NCBI GenBank assembly: GCA_026710105.1
Contig: JAPORR010000222.1
Coordinates: 1 to 35,208 of the forward strand
From: Alphaproteobacteria bacterium
Lineage (GTDB): Bacteria > Pseudomonadota > Alphaproteobacteria > Bin95
DNA: 35,208 bases
Direction of reading: 5' to 3'
The notes under the pieces are model-generated. The model searched no databases. It worked only from the letters and a program-made list of their open reading frames with translations, and was not told the origin of the DNA. Both the position numbers and the translations under genes were made by a program. Positions 8,112 to 14,779 of the stretch are shown in pieces (position 1 is the stretch's first letter; every line of letters starts with the position of its first letter).

Positions 8112-8954
8112 CTATTCCTCCAGCGTCGGGCCGGTGCCGGCGACACGGGTCTGGCGCATGCGACGGCGGAATCGGTCGGCGTCGTAACCCGCACCCCGGT
8201 GAAGCAGGCAGCGATTATCCCAGATCACGAGGTCGCCAGGCTGCCAGCGGTGGCTCAACACATGCGCCGCCGCCGTCATTTCCTCAACCAGCCCGTCCAG
8301 CAGCTCCCGGCTTTCCTCGAAGCTCCACCCCTCGATCTCGCGCGCATGCGAGCCGACATAGAGGTTACGTGCGCCATGCGCTGGGTTGCGGCGCACGAGG
8401 CGCTGGCGCACAGGCGGCAACGAGGCGGCATGCGAGGGCGTCACCGCATTGGGTCCGACCTTGGAGCGCGAGAACACATAGTCGTGGATGCAAACGAGCG
8501 GCGCGAGCTGATCCTGCTTCACCTCCTCAAGCCGGTCCCAAGCAGCACGCTGGCTGACGAACAGCGTCTCGCCACCCTCCTCAGGCGTCTCATAGGCACA
8601 CATGATCGAGACGAAGGCCGGCACGGCGCGGAAGGAGGAGTCCGAGTGCCACATATTGTTGCCGGTCTGGAAGACCGTGTGCTCGTGGGCATTGCCGGCG
8701 GTGCTGCCGTCGGAACGTACATTGCCAATGGTGCCAAAATACTCGACCCGCCCCTCGCGGCCGAGCACCACATGGTTCGCCTCCGGCTCGCCCAGTCGGC
8801 GGGTGAAGGCCAAATGTGCTTCGTCTCCCTCTGCGGCGCCCGGCACATGCACGAAGGAATGGCGGTCTATCGTCGCCCGCACCGCATCGATGTCGAGGCT
8901 GCTGATCGGCCGGCTTTCGAGCTGCACGCCGAATTCTGGATGAAGCGGTGTCAT
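8112..8954 (-). CDS. TauD/TfdA-family Fe(II)/2-oxoglutarate dioxygenase (copy 1)
   Basis: This 280-aa cytoplasmic non-haem iron dioxygenase uses 2-oxoglutarate and oxygen to hydroxylate a small substrate. Seen: the HxD iron ligands H103 and D105 in MWHSDSSF, the distal H252 in CLLHRGAG, and an arginine-rich segment (RFRRRMRQTR) that should bind the 2-oxoglutarate carboxylate. Start ATG 8954 opens the homologous region MTPLHPEFGVQL. It diverges from the CaiB/BaiF CoA-transferase over 159 nt. TauD-family members act on taurine, aryloxyacetates, alkylsulfates, carnitine precursors and others. No sulfonate transporter is nearby, so taurine is not favoured. It is clearly different in sequence from the second TauD at 14780-15634. 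Confidence 0.9.
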   Translation of the reverse strand: MTPLHPEFGVQLESRPISSLDIDAVRATIDRHSFVHVPGAAEGDEAHLAFTRRLGEPEANHVVLGREGRVEYFGTIGNVRSDGSTAGNAHEHTVFQTGNNMWHSDSSFRAVPAFVSIMCAYETPEEGGETLFVSQRAAWDRLEEVKQDQLAPLVCIHDYVFSRSKVGPNAVTPSHAASLPPVRQRLVRRNPAHGARNLYVGSHAREIEGWSFEESRELLDGLVEEMTAAAHVLSHRWQPGDLVIWDNRCLLHRGAGYDADRFRRRMRQTRVAGTGPTLEE

Positions 8955-9113
8955 GGCTGTTCCCCTCAAAGGGTCGGTTGAGAGCCGCCGGCGCGCTTGT
9001 CGATCTTCCGCCCATTGGCCGCGCAGGTCGTCCCGTTGACCGGCGTCAGAATTTGCTGCGTCATGGCGGCAGCATAACCGGCCCGGCGATGAGAACAAGA
9101 AGGAGCGGCTCCC

Positions 9114-10307
9114 ATGAGCACAGCCCTGAACGGCGTCAGAATCCTCGACATGACCCACAACCAGGCGGGCCCGGCCTGCACGCAGGTCCTGGCCTGGCTC
9201 GGTGCCGAGGTCATCAAGCTGGAGGAACCGGGCAAGGGCGAGGCCGCCCGCCGGGCGATGCCGGATATCCCGGGCCAGGACGGGCTGTTCTTCTTGGTGC
9301 TGAACGCCAATAAGAAGAGTCTGACCCTCAACCTCAAGACAGAGGACGGCAAGGTGCTGTTCAGGACGCTGATTGCCGAGGTAGACATGCTGGTCGAGAA
9401 CTTCTCACCAGGCGCGCTGGACCGGCTCGGCCTTGGCTATGACGCGCTCTCGCAGATCAACCCGCGCCTAATCTACGGCACCATCAAGGGCTTCGGCAGC
9501 CACGGGCCCAATTCCGGCTACAAGGCCTTCGAGCCGATCGCCCAGGCCATGGGTGGGGCGATGAGCGTCACCGGCTTCCCGGAGAACCCGCCGACCTACA
9601 TCTGGCCCGCCATCGGCGATTCGGGCACCGGCATGCATCTTGCCATCGGTCTGCTCGCTGCCCTCCAGCAGCGCCATGCCACTGGGCGCGGCCAGAAGGT
9701 CGAGGTCTCAATGCAGGAGGCGGTCGTCAACATAATGCGCGTCAGCCTGCGCGACCATCAGCGCCAGGGCATGGTACAGCCCCGGCGCGGCAACCAGCTC
9801 GGCCGGACCGTCCCCGGCTCTACCTATGCCTGTGCACCGGGGGGGCCGAATGACTATGTCTATATCTTCTGTCAGCCGCAGATGTATGAGGGCTTCCGGC
9901 GTGTGCTAGACATGCCCGAACTTGACGACCCACGCTTCGCCACGCCGGAGGACCGCTGGCAGCACCGCGAGGAATATGACGCGCTCGTCGAGAGTTGGAC
10001 CCGCCAACGGAGCAAATACGAGGCGATGGCCCTTCTGAGTGCTGCCGGCGTACCCTGCGGGGCCTGTCAGGACACGAGCGAAGTGCTGGCCGACCCGCAT
10101 CTGCATGCGCGGGAGATGATCGTCGAGGTCGATTATCCCGGCCGCGGCGCTTACAAGACCGTCGGCTGCCCGATCAAGCTCTCCGACTCCCCGGCCCATA
10201 TCCACCGACCGCCCACTCTCGGCGAGCACTCTGAAGAAGTACTGGCCACCCATTGCGGCATCGATGCTGACACGGCCGCGCGGCTGCGGAAGGAAGGCGT
10301 GATTTGA
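9114..10307 (+). CDS. CaiB/BaiF-family CoA-transferase (formyl-CoA transferase-like)
   Basis: This 397-aa class III CoA-transferase moves CoA between carboxylic acids through an aspartyl-CoA intermediate. Seen: the N-terminal LNGVRILDMTHNQAGP, the mid-region GDSGTGMHLAIGLLAAL containing D169 at the position of the catalytic aspartate in formyl-CoA transferase, and GRGQKVEVSMQEA. Full length for the family. AAGGAG sits 10 nt before ATG 9114. It is divergent from the TauD gene and convergent with the APH-fold kinase, whose stop lies 32 nt away. Donor and acceptor cannot be read; possibilities include oxalate, carnitine, succinyl or mesaconyl-type substrates. No oxalyl-CoA decarboxylase is in the window, which weakens an oxalate role. 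Confidence 0.92.
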   Translation: MSTALNGVRILDMTHNQAGPACTQVLAWLGAEVIKLEEPGKGEAARRAMPDIPGQDGLFFLVLNANKKSLTLNLKTEDGKVLFRTLIAEVDMLVENFSPGALDRLGLGYDALSQINPRLIYGTIKGFGSHGPNSGYKAFEPIAQAMGGAMSVTGFPENPPTYIWPAIGDSGTGMHLAIGLLAALQQRHATGRGQKVEVSMQEAVVNIMRVSLRDHQRQGMVQPRRGNQLGRTVPGSTYACAPGGPNDYVYIFCQPQMYEGFRRVLDMPELDDPRFATPEDRWQHREEYDALVESWTRQRSKYEAMALLSAAGVPCGACQDTSEVLADPHLHAREMIVEVDYPGRGAYKTVGCPIKLSDSPAHIHRPPTLGEHSEEVLATHCGIDADTAARLRKEGVI

Positions 10308-10328
10308 ACATGCCACCAACCCGGAGGC

Positions 10329-10367
10329 CCGGGCTTGACCTATCGTGCTCGACCTGGGCTTGACCTG
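10329..10367. repeat. 11-bp direct repeat at the 3' end of the kinase gene
   Basis: GGGCTTGACCT occurs at 10331-10341 and again at 10356-10366, a 25-nt period. It spans the stop and last codons of the minus-strand kinase, whose final residues (HRRARSSPGRAR) look like a non-homologous tail. A small duplication may have displaced the original stop. Confidence 0.45.
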
Positions 10368-11497
10368 GCGCGCCTGTGTTCGTTCCAGGGCCGGGTCGTG
10401 TCACTTACCCCCCTTTGGGCAATCGCCCAGCCGGTTTTTGCCAAATGCCGGGCCTTGGCGCCACGTTGGATGGCGTCGGGGGAGCTGGCATTGCCATCGA
10501 GGCCGCGCTTGTAGACACCCTGGCTGATTGCGGCGAGGCGGAAGAGCGAAAAGGCGAGATAGAAGTTCCAGTCGGGAATGCCGCCGCGTCCAGTGCGCGC
10601 GCAATAGGCAGCCAGATAGTCGTCTTCGGAGGGGATACCGGTTTCGTCATGGTCCATCCCAGCGAGGGAACCACGCACATCATCGCCCGAATGGTAGGGC
10701 AAGCAGTTATAGGCCAGATCCGAGAGCGGGTTGCCGAGTGTGCCGAGCTCCCAGTCCACCACGGCGAGTACGCGCGGCTCGGTCGGATGAAGAATCATGT
10801 TTTCCAGCCGGTAGTCGCCGTGGACGACCGCGGTTTCATCGTCGGGCGGCATATTTTGGGCGAGCCAGGCCACGAGATTGTCCATCTCCGGAATCTCGTC
10901 GGTCTTGCTCATCTCGTACTGACCGGACCAGCGGCGCACCTGCCGGGCCATGTAGCCGCCCTCGCGCCCATAGCCCTCCAGCCCGGCAGTGCGGAAATCG
11001 ACATTATGCAGCGCGGCCAGCGCCGCATTCATGGCGTCATAGACGGCGGCACGGCCGGCGGGCGGAAAGTCCGGCAACGTTAGGTTGCGTGCCACGCGTC
11101 CCTCGACATGCTCCATAATATAGAAGGCGCGGCCGATCATCGCCTCGTCCTCGCAGAGCGCGAAGGCACGCGCGACCGGCACATCCGTCTCCGCAAGCGC
11201 AGAGATGACGCGATATTCGCGGTCCACCGCATGGGCAGAGGGCAGCAATGTGCCAGGCGGTTTCTTGCGCATAACATAGCGCCGCCCGTTGCCGTCCTGC
11301 AGCAGGAAGGTCGGGTTCGACATGCCGCCCCGGAATTGCGAGACCCGGAGCGGGGCCACAAAGCCCGCGACCTCCCGCGCCATGAAACTGGCGAGGCGGT
11401 CTTCGGGAAAACGGTGCTGGTCGAGAACAGGCGCGGCCTGCGTCGTGGCGGTGACCGCAGGCCCGGCATCTGTTCCAGGGGTTGCTTGGGCCGACAT
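10340..11497 (-). CDS. APH-fold phosphotransferase (LvaA / ACAD10 amino-domain type)
   Basis: The 385-aa protein has an aminoglycoside-phosphotransferase (protein-kinase-like) fold. Seen: an N-lobe with FRGGMSNPTFLL and YVMRKKPPG, the catalytic HGDYRLEN (H226, D228, N233), and the metal-binding D248 in VVDWELGTLGNPLSDLAY. The TLGNPLSDLAYNCLPYH pattern is that of the acyl-CoA-dehydrogenase-associated kinases (ACAD10/11 and bacterial LvaA), not antibiotic-resistance enzymes. LvaA phosphorylates 4-hydroxyacyl-CoA in levulinate catabolism, so a similar role is possible. Start ATG 11497 follows AAGGAG at an 11-nt gap; the frame itself extends to 11581. It diverges from acetoacetate-CoA ligase. No acyl-CoA dehydrogenase partner is in the window. 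About 15 terminal residues look like a tail acquired with a direct repeat. Confidence 0.86.
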   Translation of the reverse strand: MSAQATPGTDAGPAVTATTQAAPVLDQHRFPEDRLASFMAREVAGFVAPLRVSQFRGGMSNPTFLLQDGNGRRYVMRKKPPGTLLPSAHAVDREYRVISALAETDVPVARAFALCEDEAMIGRAFYIMEHVEGRVARNLTLPDFPPAGRAAVYDAMNAALAALHNVDFRTAGLEGYGREGGYMARQVRRWSGQYEMSKTDEIPEMDNLVAWLAQNMPPDDETAVVHGDYRLENMILHPTEPRVLAVVDWELGTLGNPLSDLAYNCLPYHSGDDVRGSLAGMDHDETGIPSEDDYLAAYCARTGRGGIPDWNFYLAFSLFRLAAISQGVYKRGLDGNASSPDAIQRGAKARHLAKTGWAIAQRGVSDTTRPWNEHRRARSSPGRAR

Positions 11498-11694
11498 AGG
11501 CAGTTCTGCTCCTTGGCTCCGCGCCAGATTAGCCCGGATGCCCTGCTGAAGCCACGGCTGGAACGAGTACCCAGCGCGCAAGGCGTAGACAGGGGCACGC
11601 GCGGGAGGAGCGCTTTCGCCGCCCGGCGCGAGCGGTTATCGTTGCTCGCAGCCCCCTATCCCGTCACCCTGTCCGTCACCGAGGCGCGCGAGGC

Positions 11695-13650
11695 ATGTCC
11701 GATCTGCTCTGGGAACCACCCGCAGCGCGCAAGGCGGCGAGCAACATGGCGGCCTTCATGGCCCGCGCCCATGCCGAGAAAGGCGCGGCCGCAGAGGATT
11801 ACGCCGCCTTGCACCGCTGGTCGGTCGAACGGCCGGAAGCCTTCTGGGACCTTCTCTGGGATGAGGTCGGCATCATCGGCGAGAAAGGTGCGGGGCCCGT
11901 CATTGAGGACGGAGACCGGATGCCGGGCGCGCGCTTCTTCCCCCGCGCACGGCTCAACTACGCCGAAAACCTACTGAGGCTGCGGGGCGAGGCGCCGGCC
12001 ATCGTCTTCCGGCGCGAGGACGGGCTCCGGCGCATCTGCTCGCGCGACTGGCTCCACGACATGTCCTCCTGCCTCGCCCAAGCGCTAGCAGCGGCGGGTT
12101 TGGGCGAGGGCGATCGGGTGGCAGCCTACCTGCCGAACATGCCGGAAGCGATCGCCGTCATGGCGGCAGCGGCGGCGCTCGGCGCGACCTTCTCCTCCTG
12201 CTCACCGGATTTCGGCGCGGCTGGCGTGCTCGACCGCTTCGGCCAGATCGAGCCGCGCATCCTGTTCGCCGTGGACGGCTACAAATATGCGGGCCGCGAC
12301 CACGACATCCGCGCCAACCTCGCCGAGGTCGCCAACGGCCTGCCCTCGGTCGAGACGGTCGTGGTGATCCCCTATCTTACCGATGAGCCGGACCTATCCG
12401 CTGTGCCGAAAGCCGTCTCATTCGCCGCGTTTATGGGCGGCGTTGCGCCCGGTCCCATCGCCTGGAACCGCGGGGCCTTCGACCGGCCGCTTTTTATTCT
12501 CTATTCCTCCGGCACAACCGGAAAGCCCAAATGCATCGTCCACGGTGCGGGCGGCGCGCTACTGATGAACCTGAAGGAACACCGCCTGCATGCCGATGTC
12601 TGCGAGGGCGACCGGGTGTTCTACTTCACCACACTCGGCTGGATGATGTGGAACTGGCTGCTCGGCGGCCTCGCCTTTGGGGCCGTGCTGATGCTTTACG
12701 ATGGTTCGCCCTTCCATCCCACGCCCGACGCGCTCTGGGACTTCGCCGAGGAAGAAGGCATCAGCCATCTCGGCCTCTCGGCCAAATATGTCGATGCAGT
12801 CCGCAAGGCGGAGGTTGCGCCTGCGGCCGGACGGCGGCTTGCAGTGCTGCGCAGCGTGCTCACGACGGGCTCACCACTGGCGCCCGAGAGCTTCAACTGG
12901 CTCTATGACACGGTGAAGGCGGATATGGCGGTTGCCTCCATGTCGGGCGGCACCGACCTGCTCGGCTGTTTCGTAGGTGCCAACCCGCTGGGCGCCGTCC
13001 ATCGCGGCGAGATCCAGGCTCCGCAGCTCGGCATGGATGTGCGCGTGTTCGACAGCGAGGGGCGGAACTTGCTGGATGAAAAGGGCGAACTGGTCTGCGC
13101 TCGGCCCTTCCCTTCCATGCCGGTCATGTTCTGGAATGACCCGGGCGACACGCGCTACCACGAAGCCTATTTCGCCCGCTGGGACAATGTCTGGCGGCAA
13201 GGGGACTTCGCCTCGGTCTCGTCAGCAACCGGCGGCATGATTATCTATGGGCGCTCGGACGCGACGCTCAATCCGGGCGGGGTGCGCATCGGCACGGCGG
13301 AAATCTATCGCGAGGCCGAGTCGATCGACGAGGTCGAGGAAGCGCTGGCGATCGGCCAGGAATGGCAGGGAGACACGCGCATCGTGCTGTTCGTGCGGCT
13401 CGCGACCGGGGCGGCACTTGATGACGCGCTCCGGGACCGCATCCGCCGGCGCATCCGCGAGCGCGCCTCGCCGCGCCACATGCCGGCGGTGATCGCGGAA
13501 GTCGCCGACATCCCGCGCACGCGGTCGGGCAAGATCGTCGAACTTGCGGTGCGCGAGGTGGTCCACGGGCGGCCGGTTGCCAATATCGAGGCGCTTGAGA
13601 ACCCGGAGGCGCTGGAACATTTCCGCGGGCGGGCGGAACTGCAGACATAG
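11695..13650 (+). CDS. aacS: Acetoacetate-CoA ligase (acetoacetyl-CoA synthetase)
   Basis: This 651-aa AMP-forming ligase converts acetoacetate, ATP and CoA to acetoacetyl-CoA, feeding ketone-body or PHB carbon into central metabolism. Seen: the amino-terminal WSVERPEAFWDLLWD domain of acetyl/acetoacetyl-CoA synthetases, the FSSCSPDFG motif typical of the acetoacetate branch, the P-loop YSSGTTGKPK at residues 270-279, SGGTDLLGCFVG, and catalytic K613 in PRTRSGKIVELAV. Length is as expected. The ribosome-binding site is weak (a short GAGG close to ATG 11695). It diverges from the APH-fold kinase over 197 nt. A related short keto acid such as levulinate is an alternative substrate given that neighbour; I infer acetoacetate from family. 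Confidence 0.93.
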   Translation: MSDLLWEPPAARKAASNMAAFMARAHAEKGAAAEDYAALHRWSVERPEAFWDLLWDEVGIIGEKGAGPVIEDGDRMPGARFFPRARLNYAENLLRLRGEAPAIVFRREDGLRRICSRDWLHDMSSCLAQALAAAGLGEGDRVAAYLPNMPEAIAVMAAAAALGATFSSCSPDFGAAGVLDRFGQIEPRILFAVDGYKYAGRDHDIRANLAEVANGLPSVETVVVIPYLTDEPDLSAVPKAVSFAAFMGGVAPGPIAWNRGAFDRPLFILYSSGTTGKPKCIVHGAGGALLMNLKEHRLHADVCEGDRVFYFTTLGWMMWNWLLGGLAFGAVLMLYDGSPFHPTPDALWDFAEEEGISHLGLSAKYVDAVRKAEVAPAAGRRLAVLRSVLTTGSPLAPESFNWLYDTVKADMAVASMSGGTDLLGCFVGANPLGAVHRGEIQAPQLGMDVRVFDSEGRNLLDEKGELVCARPFPSMPVMFWNDPGDTRYHEAYFARWDNVWRQGDFASVSSATGGMIIYGRSDATLNPGGVRIGTAEIYREAESIDEVEEALAIGQEWQGDTRIVLFVRLATGAALDDALRDRIRRRIRERASPRHMPAVIAEVADIPRTRSGKIVELAVREVVHGRPVANIEALENPEALEHFRGRAELQT

Positions 13651-13696
13651 AATCAGGCCTCCCGTTTGAACAGAGAGCATCGAAGAAAGGGCCTCA

Positions 13697-13711
13697 GCGG
13701 GGTTTCCCCGC
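13697..13711 (+). other. Short GC hairpin downstream of acetoacetate-CoA ligase
   Basis: GCGGGG and CCCCGC form a perfect 6-bp stem with a TTT loop, 46 nt after the aacS stop. No T-run follows, so it is at most part of a factor-dependent terminator. Confidence 0.3.
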
Positions 13712-13727
13712 ACGTCCAATGCCTGTT

Positions 13728-13815
13728 TTCTGCGAAAGATAATGCGAAACATTCGCACATAATTTGTGGATGAAAACAACAATGATTCGCAAGTCATGCT
13801 TGTGGATTAATTAGG
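13728..13815. other. AT-rich island upstream of bfr
   Basis: This strip is conspicuously AT-rich against GC-rich flanks. It holds a direct repeat TGCGAAA (13731-13737 and 13743-13749), a 15-bp palindrome, an interrupted repeat ATGA...TCAT (13782-13797), and two copies of TTGTGGAT (13764-13771 and 13800-13807). Extended to nine bases, each copy reads TGTGGATNA, one mismatch from a DnaA box. It probably holds distal regulatory sites for bfr. Confidence 0.5.
13743..13757. promoter_or_regulatory. TGC-N9-GCA palindrome upstream of bfr (candidate Fur/Mur-type box)
   Basis: TGCGAAACATTCGCA has perfect 6-bp arms (TGCGAA / TTCGCA) around ACA. Its ends match the TGC...GCA form of alphaproteobacterial Fur/Mur boxes. 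A related 15-mer lies at the bfd promoter (14705-14719). It sits about 70 nt upstream of the predicted bfr -35, so its role there is uncertain. Confidence 0.45.
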
Positions 13816-13826
13816 GACTATAGCCC

Positions 13827-13855
13827 TTGTTCCGCGATGCTTGCGGCTATATTAT
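13827..13855 (+). promoter_or_regulatory. Predicted sigma-70-type promoter of bfr
   Basis: TTGTTC (13827-13832), 17 nt, TATTAT (13850-13855). Spacing is ideal and the expected start of transcription, near 13862, gives a leader of about 54 nt to the bfr ATG. Each hexamer matches consensus at 4 to 5 positions. Confidence 0.45.
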
Positions 13856-13869
13856 GTCGTGGTTGTGCC

Positions 13870-13882
13870 TTAGAAATCCTAG
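13870..13882. promoter_or_regulatory. Imperfect TTAGAA-type palindrome in the bfr leader
   Basis: TTAGAAATCCTAG matches its own reverse complement at 8 of 12 non-central positions. Its TTAGAA half resembles the iron-control element bound by Irr in alphaproteobacteria. It lies just downstream of the predicted start site, a position suited to repression. The right half is weak, so this is only a candidate. Confidence 0.25.
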
Positions 13883-13915
13883 CCTGTGCGGGCAGGTGAA
13901 CGACAGGAGAGAGTC

Positions 13916-14395
13916 ATGAAGGGTGACAAGAAAGTCATCGCAATACTCAATGATGTGCTGAAGAACGAGCTCACGGCGATCAACCAGTATTTCCTCCATT
14001 CCCGGATGTTGAAGAACTGGGGCATCGAAAGGCTCGCCAAACATGAATATGAGGAATCGGTCGATGAGATGCGCCATGCCGACGAGCTTGTCGAACGCAT
14101 CCTGTTCCTCGAAGGGCTGCCAAACCTGCAAGACATCGGCAGGCTGCGCATCGGAGAGACGGTGCAGGAGATCCTCGAGGCCGACCTGGCGCTCGAACAT
14201 GCGGCCATTCCCGCGCTACGTGACGGCATCGCCCATTGCGAAACGGTCTCCGATTATGTGAGCCGCCATTTGCTGCGCGAAATCCTCTCAAGCGAGGAGG
14301 AACATGTGGACTGGCTGGAGACCCAGGGGGAACTCATCGCTCGCATGGGCATAGAGAACTACATCCAGATGCAGAGCCAGCCGGCCGAAGACTGA
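13916..14395 (+). CDS. bfr: Bacterioferritin
   Basis: This 159-aa cytoplasmic iron-storage protein assembles into a 24-subunit cage that oxidises Fe(II) and stores ferric mineral. Numbering matches the E. coli protein exactly through the helical core: ferroxidase ligands E18, E51, H54, E94, E127 and H130 are all present, and M52, which ligates the inter-subunit haem, is conserved in DEMRHAD. So both the di-iron and haem sites look intact. ATG 13916 begins the canonical MKGDKKVI and follows AGGAGAG. The gene converges with bfd, whose stop is 42 nt from this stop. Upstream lie a predicted promoter, an Irr-like half-palindrome and a Fur/Mur-like palindrome, consistent with iron control. Confidence 0.97.
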   Translation: MKGDKKVIAILNDVLKNELTAINQYFLHSRMLKNWGIERLAKHEYEESVDEMRHADELVERILFLEGLPNLQDIGRLRIGETVQEILEADLALEHAAIPALRDGIAHCETVSDYVSRHLLREILSSEEEHVDWLETQGELIARMGIENYIQMQSQPAED

Positions 14396-14437
14396 ATAGA
14401 AGACTAGGCCGAGGACCGGGACAAGGCGGGTGAGACT

Positions 14438-14650
14438 TCAACCGGCCTGCACGGGTTCCCTGCCAGATACCGCATGGACGGCGGGCGCGCCATGTTCCCG
14501 GTCGATCAGGTCCTGGGCATCTGGCAGGCAGCGGCCGCAGCGGGGACCGCCGCCGAGCGCCGCATAGGCCTTATGTGCCGAGCGCACACCGGTGCGCGCC
14601 GCCTCGCGGATCTCGGCGTCGCGATAGGCATTGCAGATGCAAACATACAT
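14438..14650 (-). CDS. bfd: Bacterioferritin-associated [2Fe-2S] ferredoxin
   Basis: This 70-aa ferredoxin carries electrons to bacterioferritin to reduce and release its stored iron. Seen: four cysteines C4 and C6 (VCIC) and C38 and C41 (PRCGRC), the BFD-type [2Fe-2S] ligand set, with the short helical linkers expected. The last 15 or so residues are not conserved in character. ATG 14650 directly precedes the motif; GGGGA lies about 9 nt upstream. It faces bfr tail to tail and has its own promoter (14686-14714) with a palindrome over the -35, so the two partners are probably controlled by one metal-responsive factor rather than one transcript. Confidence 0.94.
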   Translation of the reverse strand: MYVCICNAYRDAEIREAARTGVRSAHKAYAALGGGPRCGRCLPDAQDLIDREHGAPAVHAVSGREPVQAG

Positions 14651-14685
14651 GGGCGCTGTCCCCGGATGAACCTGCTGATTCTACC

Positions 14686-14714
14686 ATTCTGCTACATGTG
14701 AAAATGCAAGTCAA
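14686..14714 (-). promoter_or_regulatory. Predicted sigma-70-type promoter of bfd
   Basis: On the minus strand: TTGACT (14714-14709), 17 nt, CAGAAT (14691-14686). The -35 is nearly consensus and the start of transcription would be near 14679, about 29 nt before the ATG. The palindrome at 14705-14719 covers the -35. Confidence 0.5.
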
Positions 14715-14719
14715 TCGCA
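14705..14719. promoter_or_regulatory. TGC-N9-GCA palindrome over the bfd -35 (candidate Fur/Mur-type box)
   Basis: Read on the bfd strand it is TGCGATTGACTTGCA. It shares TGCGA and the terminal T-GCA with the bfr-upstream palindrome, and the 8-mer GCAAGTCA also occurs in the bfr upstream strip at 13789-13796. Overlap with the -35 fits a repressor site. Confidence 0.45.
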
Positions 14720-14753
14720 AAAATTGGCAGGGGCACAAAACCAACAGGCCCGT

Positions 14754-14771
14754 AAAAAGCCGCGTAGGCCT
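14754..14771 (-). terminator. Weak intrinsic-terminator-like hairpin after TauD copy 2
   Basis: On the minus strand AGGCC, loop TACGC and GGCTT form a 5-bp stem with one G-T pair, running into five T residues (14758-14754). It begins 8 nt past the TauD stop. The stem is short, so activity is uncertain. Confidence 0.3.
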
Positions 14772-14779
14772 ACAGGCAA

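Noticed and set aside
8966-9064. 32-codon minus-strand frame MTQQILTPVNGTT in the TauD/CaiB spacer
   Set aside because: No ribosome-binding site, no recognised family, and partial match of the opposite strand to a CaiB start explains the sequence better.
10340-11497. Aminoglycoside resistance gene
   Set aside because: The fold is APH, but the sequence pattern is that of acyl-CoA-dehydrogenase-linked kinases and the context is acyl-CoA metabolism.
13728-13815. Replication origin
   Set aside because: DnaA-like sites are only two and imperfect, and none of the usual origin-linked genes (dnaA, hemE, parAB, gidA) is in the window.
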